A DNA stretch of 64,000 nt, taken from the NCBI GenBank assembly GCA_964538085.1, contig CAZIDF010000003.1, positions 124,001-188,000 on the forward strand, written 5' to 3'. The translations under genes were made by a program, and so were the position numbers. Under the pieces are notes generated by a model. That model did no database searches. It had not been told where the DNA came from and saw only the letters and a list, made by a program, of their open reading frames with translations. This DNA is from G020348385 sp964538085 (GTDB lineage Bacteria; Acidobacteriota; Aminicenantia; Aminicenantales; Aminicenantaceae). The number at the start of each line of letters is the position of its first letter. Within the stretch, counting starts at the first letter, position 1. This document shows positions 58,091 to 64,000 of the stretch, piece by piece.

Positions 58091-59361
58091 TGGACCAAAA
58101 TTTCAACTGGAATCCATTCGCTGATCAGCCCCACAATGTGGCTCCCAAAAAAAAGCGATTCTGGTATCATTTTCGGTTTGCTCCAGGTTATTTTTCTCTC
58201 CTTATTTTCAATGTTCGAAAAGCCCTTTCTGTTTTGATTCGCTTCAGGAAATACAAAAAAAACATGTACAAGATGACTTCCCCGTTTCATCATCCTTTTG
58301 GTGTCGCTGTTTCTCCCCACGCCGGGAAAAATGAAGAGGTGTTGAGGTGCATGGATCAGTTGGGGGTCAAAAATATACTGGTTCGGATTCCCTCGTGGGA
58401 AAGGAATAAATTGAATGATTACAAAAAATTTGTCGAACGAATCAAAAACAGGGATATGGATATCGTGATCTCTTTGCTCCAGAGAAGAGAGGATGTGTTA
58501 GATCCGAAAAAATGGGCGCAATTTATCGATGAAGTCTTTTCTGTATTTAAGCCACTTTGTTCCCTATTCGAGATAGGGCATGCTTGGAATAGGACAAAAT
58601 GGGGGGTCTGGGATTATCGGGAATATCTAAAGCTTGTCGAACCCTGTATCCCGTTGGCACAAAAATATGGAGTTGGACTTATCGGGCCCGCGATCATCGA
58701 TTTCGAATTTCACCTCTATCCGGCTGTCCTGAAGTCCATAGCTTTTGATAAGGTTACCTCCTTGCTTTATGTCGATCGTGTGGGAGCTCCAGAGAACAAG
58801 CAGCATGGCTGGGACACGCCGGGGAAAATTGCCTTGTTGAGAGCCGTTGTGGATGCATGTCTGAAGGAAAAACGTGACATTTGGATAACCGAGATGAACT
58901 GGCCGATCGTAGGCACCGGGAAATATTCTCCAGCTGTCGGAAACATGAATGTTACCGAAGAGGAACAAGCGAATTTTTTAGTCCGGTATTTCATCCTTTG
59001 TTTGTCCTCTGGATTTGTGGGCAGGATCTATTGGTGGCAGCTCGTGGCCCCAGGCTACGGCCTCATCGATAGCCTCCGGGAAAATTGGCGCAAGCGCCCC
59101 AGTTTTTTCGCTTTTAAATCCATGGTTGAGCGCCTCGACGGAAGTTCATTTGTTAAAAAAGTGCTTCATACACATGCTCTCATCTTTATTTTCCAGAAAA
59201 AGGAAACAGGATTCGCCGTATGCTGGTCTCAGGATCCCTCGGTGGAACACACGTTTTCCCAGAACATTTTGAGGGTAGAAAGCCGAGATGGAGAGGAGAT
59301 TCCTGTCCAGGATAATCGAATTCGGCTTGGCCCCTCTCCCCTTTACGTCTATTTTCAATAA
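58090..59361 (+). CDS. TIM-barrel glycoside hydrolase-like protein
   Basis: 423 residues. The middle 300 residues read as a (beta/alpha)8 barrel: HPFGVAVSPHAGKNEEV at strand 1, EIGHAWNRTKWG after strand 4 (acid/base-like Glu) and WITEMNWPIVGTG at strand 7 (nucleophile-like Glu), as in clan GH-A enzymes. A short basic N-terminal part has a weakly hydrophobic segment (about 27-50) but no clear signal peptide. It is coupled to the LPS-kinase gene (TGATG). A role in trimming or modifying a surface glycan is likely, but the family was not identified. Confidence 0.8.
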   Translation: MDQNFNWNPFADQPHNVAPKKKRFWYHFRFAPGYFSLLIFNVRKALSVLIRFRKYKKNMYKMTSPFHHPFGVAVSPHAGKNEEVLRCMDQLGVKNILVRIPSWERNKLNDYKKFVERIKNRDMDIVISLLQRREDVLDPKKWAQFIDEVFSVFKPLCSLFEIGHAWNRTKWGVWDYREYLKLVEPCIPLAQKYGVGLIGPAIIDFEFHLYPAVLKSIAFDKVTSLLYVDRVGAPENKQHGWDTPGKIALLRAVVDACLKEKRDIWITEMNWPIVGTGKYSPAVGNMNVTEEEQANFLVRYFILCLSSGFVGRIYWWQLVAPGYGLIDSLRENWRKRPSFFAFKSMVERLDGSSFVKKVLHTHALIFIFQKKETGFAVCWSQDPSVEHTFSQNILRVESRDGEEIPVQDNRIRLGPSPLYVYFQ

Positions 59362-59472
59362 TCCAACCGACCCTATACCGATAGTCCCCGATCGCAGAGC
59401 ACCTCCGGGGTTATAAAGGGCCAACTCGTTCTTTCTCTCAATCGGAATATATCTGCGTTCGAATAATCCAGG

Positions 59473-60636
59473 CTAGAAATGGAAACGAAGACCGATCTTA
59501 AGACTGACCCCGGATAGAGCGATCTGCGCCTTTTGGGCGGCGATGATCCCTGCTTCATTCGGCCTCGTTTTCCGGATAAATAAGACAGAGTGAGTTCTTT
59601 CCTCCAGAATTTGTGTTTGAATATGATAGAGCGTTCCTTCTTGAGAGGAATTCTTTCCAGAGGAGTCCTGGAAGTTTTCTTTTCCCTTGAATCCCTGCAT
59701 TTTCGCCAAACGACCTGTTATCTCTGCAAATAGGCTTAAATTGGAGGAATATTTTTTGGAAAAACCCAGGCTCCCCGACAATCTCAGTCCCTGTGCATTG
59801 GATTTCCCTTCCCACTGTTCTGTCAAGTCTTCGGTTTGGAATCGATAATCATAGGTAAAGCGGGCAAAATAATAGGAGATGCCGCCTTTGATATACAGAT
59901 AGGAAAAAGGATAATAAGTAAGGAACAGATTTGCTGGAGTAGCTCGGAGATTTGACCTTACGAGAAGAAGGGAAGAGGATTCCCCTTGTGGATATTCCCA
60001 TTGGCCTTTGTTTTTGCCCTGGAAGTGTTCAACACCTATTCCCCAAGACAGATTTTCTGACATCGGGAAGGAGACTTCTAGGCCGAAAATGTATCCCCAG
60101 TGAACAGAACCGATTTTGCCCTCTCCCTTTATTCTGAGAGTATCTTCGTATAAACCGGCCAATCCCTTGATCCCTAGGTTTATATCTCCTCCTTGAATAT
60201 AATTTCCTCCTCCCATAATGGATAGGAAAAATGTGGACGGGGTTGTCCGTTGTTTTTGCTCAGGGGCAGGTGTGACGGGCCTTGTTTTTTTGATTCTTGG
60301 CGGTTTTTTTTCCACAGGGCCAGGTTCGATCACGATCACCAGGCTTTCGTGCACATATCCGGAGACGACGGTTTCCTGTTTTGTCGTGATTTGCACGGAG
60401 AACCAGTTTTCTATTTTTTCTCTGGCGTTCAAAATCGTTCCCTGAGGAACTTGACGGATGATGATGCTGGAAATATCGGGTTCTAAGCGGATGTTCGCCT
60501 GATCGGCGACGACCTTGAGCTTGAAGATAGTTTCTTGACCCAAAGCCTTTTGAATGGGCGTGAAAAGGAGGATCAAAAAAAGGGATAAATAAGCTACCCT
60601 CTCTTTTTTTGACGGCGATTCTCTCAGGTGATTCAC
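59473..60636 (-). CDS. SH3-domain outer-membrane beta-barrel protein
   Basis: 387 residues. Signal peptide (VAYLSLFLILLFTPIQKALG, cleavage about 33), bacterial SH3 domain (VVADQANIRLEPDISSIII, about 40-105), a basic proline-rich linker, then a porin-like barrel of alternating strands ending in F (LKIGLRFHF). Function unknown; SH3 domains commonly bind peptidoglycan, so it may connect wall and outer membrane. The GTG at 60636 is the only usable start before the signal peptide and sits ten bases beyond a perfect -10 box. Confidence 0.85.
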   Translation of the reverse strand: MNHLRESPSKKERVAYLSLFLILLFTPIQKALGQETIFKLKVVADQANIRLEPDISSIIIRQVPQGTILNAREKIENWFSVQITTKQETVVSGYVHESLVIVIEPGPVEKKPPRIKKTRPVTPAPEQKQRTTPSTFFLSIMGGGNYIQGGDINLGIKGLAGLYEDTLRIKGEGKIGSVHWGYIFGLEVSFPMSENLSWGIGVEHFQGKNKGQWEYPQGESSSLLLVRSNLRATPANLFLTYYPFSYLYIKGGISYYFARFTYDYRFQTEDLTEQWEGKSNAQGLRLSGSLGFSKKYSSNLSLFAEITGRLAKMQGFKGKENFQDSSGKNSSQEGTLYHIQTQILEERTHSVLFIRKTRPNEAGIIAAQKAQIALSGVSLKIGLRFHF

Positions 60637-60638
60637 CT
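60626..60638. repeat. Palindrome over the start codon of the barrel protein gene
   Basis: AGGTGATTCACCT is a 6-base perfect inverted repeat with one central base. It covers the GTG start codon and the predicted transcription start. It may be an operator or, in RNA, a small hairpin that would hide the start. Confidence 0.4.
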
Positions 60639-60645
60639 CATTTTG

Positions 60646-60674
60646 ATTATAGAAGAGGGCCTGAAAGCTGTCAA
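60646..60674 (-). promoter_or_regulatory. Consensus sigma-70 promoter of the barrel protein gene
   Basis: On the minus strand TTGACA (60674-60669), 17-base spacer, TATAAT (60651-60646), a full consensus match. The predicted start near 60639 is two or three bases before the GTG, so the mRNA should be leaderless. Confidence 0.78.
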
Positions 60675-60767
60675 GGAACAGGGCTCGCTCTTTCTCGATG
60701 GCTTCAAAACAAGCTTAAAACTTCGACAAAATATATGGCTGGTGATATGAGAATTTTAGAATCACAG

Positions 60768-60795
60768 TTGCGTCGTTTGCTGTATAGGGTATAAT
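60768..60795 (+). promoter_or_regulatory. Promoter of the DUF1573-yggT-DUF167 run
   Basis: TTGCGT, a 16-base spacer and a perfect TATAAT (60790-60795). Start near 60802 leaves a 22-base leader with AAGGA before the ATG at 60824. Confidence 0.58.
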
Positions 60796-60823
60796 ATCCA
60801 TAAACACAAAAAGGAAAAAAGAC

Positions 60824-61609
60824 ATGAAAAGAAGGTCTTTAGCTTGCACGTTTTTTAAAATCCTGGCCCTTTCTCTTTTTATGATATCGAATCTTGGTCT
60901 TCTTCTTGCAGAGGATGGACCGAGGGTGAAGTTTCAGGAAGAGAAGTGGGATTTTGGCAAATTGAAAGAGGGACAGGTCAAAACCCATGTGTTCGTTTTC
61001 GATAACACCGGAGATTCCCCCCTGCTTATCAAGAGAGTGAGAACCTCCTGTGGCTGTGCGGCCGCACTGATCTCGGATAAAAATGTCGATCCCGGCAAAA
61101 AGGGAGAGTTGAAGGTCACTTTCAACTCTCGAGGTTATGAGGGGAATATCGCCAAATATGTGTATGTCGAAACGAACGACCAGAGCCAACCTGTAAAGCA
61201 GTTGCAGATTTCTGCCACGATCGAAATCCCTCCTCAGCCACGAATCGATCTCGACCGATACAGCGTCGATTCCGGATTGATTCTCGAGGGAGAGCCAATT
61301 CCGGCAAAAGCTCTCATCAAGAACAGAGGGGAAAGAGAGCTCAGTATCTCGTTCTCTCATAGGGATGCGACATATCTTTATCAAGGGAAGCCTATCGTTT
61401 CTGAACTCCGTATCGCGGCTGGAAAAGAGGCTGAGGTTGAGATCAAAATACCTCCTCGGCCCAAAATAGGCCTGATCAGAGAATATATTTTGTTGAAGTC
61501 CAATGACACACGCCGACCGAATCTTTCTTTGTATGTTAGCGGTTACATCGTCTCCAAAAAACAGCTAAAAGAGTTATTCGAAAAATACGAAAAAATTGTA
61601 AGGGAATGA
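60824..61609 (+). CDS. DUF1573-domain secreted protein
   Basis: 261 residues. Signal peptide (ILALSLFMISNLGLLLA, about 1-30), then a DUF1573 immunoglobulin-like domain with FDNTGDSPLLIKRVRTSCGC, the diagnostic NTGD...CGC pattern (about 65-85), and a second similar domain without the cysteines (about 145-250). The function of DUF1573 is unknown; many such proteins are periplasmic or surface lipoproteins. AAGGA precedes the ATG. Its stop overlaps yggT by four bases. Confidence 0.88.
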   Translation: MKRRSLACTFFKILALSLFMISNLGLLLAEDGPRVKFQEEKWDFGKLKEGQVKTHVFVFDNTGDSPLLIKRVRTSCGCAAALISDKNVDPGKKGELKVTFNSRGYEGNIAKYVYVETNDQSQPVKQLQISATIEIPPQPRIDLDRYSVDSGLILEGEPIPAKALIKNRGERELSISFSHRDATYLYQGKPIVSELRIAAGKEAEVEIKIPPRPKIGLIREYILLKSNDTRRPNLSLYVSGYIVSKKQLKELFEKYEKIVRE

Positions 61610-61929
61610 TTTTTTTTGCCAACTTTTTGATCGCCGTCTCTAAAATACTTGATATAGTCTTGATGATTTCCATGTGGGTTTTGATCTTTCGAGTTGCTCT
61701 TTCTTGGGTGCGAATTCCTTCGCTTTATTCTGTTTCTGTTATCCTCTATCATTTGACAGAGCCGATCCTGAAACCTGTGCGAAGATTTGTTCCCCCTCAC
61801 AAATTCGGAGGGATCGACTTGAGTCCGATGATAGTCATTCTCCTCCTCGTGTTTTTCGACATTTTCCTCATCCGATCGCTCTCTCTTTATGCCCATCAAA
61901 TTTTGAGAGAACACACTTTGATGTTTTGA
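61606..61929 (+). CDS. YggT-family membrane protein
   Basis: 107 residues with two or three membrane helices. The family core is ILDIVLMISMWVLIFRVALSW and YHLTEPILKPVRRFVPPHKF, then LSPMIVILLLVFFDIF. YggT genes often lie next to cell-division or DUF167 genes, and a link to osmotic or division functions has been suggested. The ATG overlaps the preceding TGA. The DUF167 gene follows without a gap. Confidence 0.92.
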   Translation: MIFFANFLIAVSKILDIVLMISMWVLIFRVALSWVRIPSLYSVSVILYHLTEPILKPVRRFVPPHKFGGIDLSPMIVILLLVFFDIFLIRSLSLYAHQILREHTLMF

Positions 61930-62187
61930 TTGTCAGTAAAAGAACAGATGAGCTCTGATAAAAACATCTGCTTGAATGTGAAAGTTCAGCCTCGGGCAAG
62001 CCACCAAGGAGTGCAGAAAATCGGAGAGAGGGAGTACAAGGTTCGTGTCCTCTCTTCTCCCTCGGATGGAAAGGCCAATAGAGAAGTGATCTCTGTCCTT
62101 GCCTCCCATTTTCATCTCCCTTTATCTCGAGTAAAGATTTTAAGGGGACAAAAATCGCGGAAAAAGGTTGTGGTTCTTGAGTATTGA
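61930..62187 (+). CDS. DUF167 (YggU) family protein
   Basis: 85 residues. ICLNVKVQPRASHQGVQ, YKVRVLSSPSDGKANREVI and SRVKILRGQKSRKKVVV are the complete YggU signature. Function unknown. Either the TTG at 61930 (directly at the yggT stop) or the ATG at 61948 starts it; the family usually begins about four residues before ICLNV, which slightly favours the latter. It pairs with yggT as in many genomes. Confidence 0.93.
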   Translation: MSVKEQMSSDKNICLNVKVQPRASHQGVQKIGEREYKVRVLSSPSDGKANREVISVLASHFHLPLSRVKILRGQKSRKKVVVLEY

Positions 62188-62220
62188 ATGGTCTAAAGAC
62201 TAGGAAGGATAGGTTACGGG

Positions 62221-63531
62221 ATGGATATCTACAATCTTGTCAGTTTCTTCGGGATTTTTGCATTGGCTTTTTTCGCTTGGGTTTGCTCCGAGAATAGAAG
62301 AACTGTCAATTGGAGGGTCGTTTTTTGGGGCATAGGGCTACAGATATTTTTTGCTTTTTTTATTTTCGTTGTCCCTGTGGGATCAAAATTTTTTCTTGTG
62401 GTGAATAATGTTGTGCTTGGAATCTTGGATACCGCGACCGAAGGGACCAAGTTCCTGTTTGGCCGGTTGGCTCTTCCTGTGGGCGCAACGAATGAATATG
62501 GAGAGACTTCCCTCGGGAACTTCCTCGCTTTCCAAGGATTGCCCACGATCATTTTTTTTGCTGCACTCGTGGGAGCCTTGTATTATTTGAAAATCATGCC
62601 TCTTATTATCAGAGGCTTTGCGTTTGTGTTCACCAAATTGATGAGGATAAGCGGGGCCGAGGCTCTTTGTGCCTCGAGCAACATTTTTGTGGGAGCCGAA
62701 TCTGCATTGGTGGTCAAACCCCATCTTGCGGAAATGACGCGTTCTGAGCTGACGACGATCCTGGCTGCGGCGATGGGGACCATCGCTTCCACTGTTTTAG
62801 CCATATATGTAATGTTTCTTAATGCGCAGCTTCCTACCATTGCAGGACACTTGATTTCTGCGTCCTTCCTCTCTGCTCCTGCGGCTGTGGTCATGGCCAA
62901 ACTCATCGTTCCGGAGACAGAGATCCCCACAACTCTGGGATTGAACATCAAGCCTCATTACGAAAAAGAAGACAACCTGATCATGGCGGTGGTAAACGGA
63001 GCCTGGAGTGGACTCAGGCTTCTAGGAGGGATCATCGTTTTGTTGATCGCTTTTCTCGGGATTTTGGCCTTGCTGGATCTCCTGTTTGGCGTATGTGGTG
63101 GTGTTGTGAATAAATGGTTTAACCTGAACTTCGATTGGTCTTTCAAATCCATCCTCGGTTATGTGGCCTATCCATTTACTCTTATTATCGGTGTTCCTCC
63201 TTCGGATGCCTTTGAGGTGGCCCAGCTGATAGGAGAGCGGACTGTGGCGACTGAGGTCGTATCCTACCAACACCTCGCTCTGCTGATAGAGCAAGGGAAA
63301 CTTTTGCATCCTCGATCGGCGATCATCGCATCCTATGCCCTTTGCGGGTTCGCTCATATTGCCTCTCTGGCCATTTTTGTGGGAGGGATCGGAGCTCTTG
63401 TTCCAGAAAAATACAAAGACTTAACGCGGGTCGCTTTTAAGGCTCTGTTGGCTGCTACGCTTGCCTGTTTGATGACAGGTGCAGTCGCTGGGCTCTTTTA
63501 CTCTCATGGCTCCATTCTCCTCGGAAAGTGA
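62221..63531 (+). CDS. Concentrative nucleoside transporter (NupC/CNT family)
   Basis: 436 residues with about ten membrane helices. CNT motifs are visible: EYGETSLGNFLAFQGLPTII, SNIFVGAESALVVKPHL and LTTILAAAMGTIASTVLAIY. These transporters import nucleosides with Na+ or H+. Na+ use would fit the Na+-type c ring, but sequence does not decide it. AAGGATAGG precedes the ATG. It stands 33 bases after the DUF167 gene. Confidence 0.92.
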   Translation: MDIYNLVSFFGIFALAFFAWVCSENRRTVNWRVVFWGIGLQIFFAFFIFVVPVGSKFFLVVNNVVLGILDTATEGTKFLFGRLALPVGATNEYGETSLGNFLAFQGLPTIIFFAALVGALYYLKIMPLIIRGFAFVFTKLMRISGAEALCASSNIFVGAESALVVKPHLAEMTRSELTTILAAAMGTIASTVLAIYVMFLNAQLPTIAGHLISASFLSAPAAVVMAKLIVPETEIPTTLGLNIKPHYEKEDNLIMAVVNGAWSGLRLLGGIIVLLIAFLGILALLDLLFGVCGGVVNKWFNLNFDWSFKSILGYVAYPFTLIIGVPPSDAFEVAQLIGERTVATEVVSYQHLALLIEQGKLLHPRSAIIASYALCGFAHIASLAIFVGGIGALVPEKYKDLTRVAFKALLAATLACLMTGAVAGLFYSHGSILLGK

Positions 63532-63537
63532 TTGTTC

Positions 63538-63565
63538 TTGTGTTTTTCATTTTTCCTGTTAAAAT
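63538..63565 (+). promoter_or_regulatory. Putative promoter of the universal stress protein gene
   Basis: TTGTGT, a 16-base spacer and TAAAAT, preceded by TG plus one base (extended -10). Start near 63572 gives a 36-base leader with TTAGGAG before the ATG. Confidence 0.45.
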
Positions 63566-63607
63566 AGGCGTAATCTTTGAGATCGAGCGCTTTATTAGGA
63601 GATAAAA

Positions 63608-64000
63608 ATGGCAAAATTTATAAAAAAAATTCTTTGGTCGACAGATTTTTCCGACGAAGGGCAGGAGGCTTTGCTCTATGCCGATGCTTTTGCCAAGGCA
63701 TTCAAGGCCGATATCGTTGCCCTCCATGTTATTCCAGACATCTCTCCGGCATTGTATGATGCGGCAATTGTCGTGCAAGGGGAGTTGGCCAAAAGAGTGG
63801 CCTTTGTGAAGGCACAAACACATGAAAAGTTCGATGCTCTGAAAAAGGCCAAAAACCTGGAGTTCAAGGCTCTCATCAAAGAAGGAAATGCGGCCAAAAA
63901 AATCATACAGACAGCTGAAGAGGAAAAGGTTGATTTGATCGTTTTGGGCAGGAGAGGCATGTCTGCGATCGAGAAGTTGTTCATCGGCAGCGTGGCCAAT
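63608..64000 (+). CDS. Universal stress protein (UspA family), truncated by window end
   Basis: 131 codons are present without a stop, so the 3' end is missing. The N-terminus KKILWSTDFSDEGQEALLYA and IVALHVIPD are typical, and DLIVLGRRGMSAIEKLFIGSVAN contains the ATP-binding G-x2-G-x9-G(S) motif of ATP-binding UspA proteins. About 10-20 residues should be lacking. TTAGGAG precedes the ATG by seven bases. Confidence 0.93.
   Translation, partial: MAKFIKKILWSTDFSDEGQEALLYADAFAKAFKADIVALHVIPDISPALYDAAIVVQGELAKRVAFVKAQTHEKFDALKKAKNLEFKALIKEGNAAKKIIQTAEEEKVDLIVLGRRGMSAIEKLFIGSVAN

Noticed and set aside
59362..59472. CCCCG/CGGGG inverted repeat as a bidirectional terminator
   Set aside because: The stem is short, the loop is 15 bases and no T-run follows in either direction.

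Overview
The window reads as one continuous stretch of chromosome from a Gram-negative bacterium. LptD, LpxD, a WaaL-type ligase, heptose and LPS-kinase genes and a beta-barrel protein imply an outer membrane with lipopolysaccharide. A catabolic-type ornithine carbamoyltransferase plus carbamate kinase pair and amino-acid degrading enzymes suggest an amino-acid-using, probably anaerobic lifestyle, and the ATP synthase c subunit carries residues typical of Na+-coupled rotors. The combination resembles uncultivated lineages such as Aminicenantes (OP8) or relatives in the wider Acidobacteria group. That placement is inference from gene content and is only moderately sure. I saw no rRNA, CRISPR array, insertion sequence or prophage.

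Layout. 1-4286 (+): the tail of an unknown gene, valS, coaX and a hypothetical gene. 4722-9393 (-): glutamate dehydrogenase with an extra cysteine-rich N-terminus behind a sigma-54-type promoter, next to an NtrC-type regulator and its cytoplasmic sensor kinase. 9835-12994 (+): RNase R and a protein that looks like the C-terminal half of SelB without its GTPase. 12991-21659 (-): a tight seven-gene operon with a COG2403-type GTPase, carbamate kinase, ornithine carbamoyltransferase, a 744-residue protein of unknown function with a histone-like tail, an FAD amino-acid oxidase or dehydrogenase, an ornithine cyclodeaminase-family reductase and a trans-3-hydroxyproline dehydratase-type enzyme. 22182-22980 (+): a phosphoesterase, a possible tiny basic protein and tRNA-Val(GAC).

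23071-40317 (+) is a long housekeeping run: thrS-infC-rpmI-rplT-pheS-pheT-(zapB-like)-zapA-(possible 6S RNA)-rny-ymdB-xseA-xseB-dxs-tlyA-nadK, then glgA-trxB. 40499-44201 (-) is atpZ-atpI-like-atpB-atpE followed by a YihY protein and lpxD; the F1 and b-subunit genes are absent, so the ATP synthase locus is split. 44317-50956 (+) is lptD followed by five nucleotide-sugar genes (rmlA, an RmlC-like cupin, rmlB, a GDP-mannose dehydratase-like and a reductase-like SDR). 50957-57158 (-) holds purF and an LPS cluster (Trm112-like, glycosyltransferase 9, O-antigen ligase-like, PHP protein, heptose kinase). 57236-59361 (+) is an LPS-kinase-like gene and a TIM-barrel glycosidase-like gene. 59473-60636 (-) is an outer-membrane barrel protein. 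60824-64000 (+) is DUF1573, YggT, DUF167, a nucleoside transporter and a truncated universal stress protein.

Two general signals stand out. Within operons, genes overlap by 1-17 bases or start behind clear Shine-Dalgarno sequences. In contrast, several operon-leading genes (sensor kinase, rnr, glgA, atpZ, purF, the barrel protein) have a sigma-70-like -10 box only about 9-17 bases before the start codon and no Shine-Dalgarno, which suggests leaderless or nearly leaderless mRNAs. The strongest candidates for undescribed biology are the GTPase-less SelB-like protein, the seven-gene amino-acid operon, and the sigma-54-controlled glutamate dehydrogenase with its added cysteine domain.
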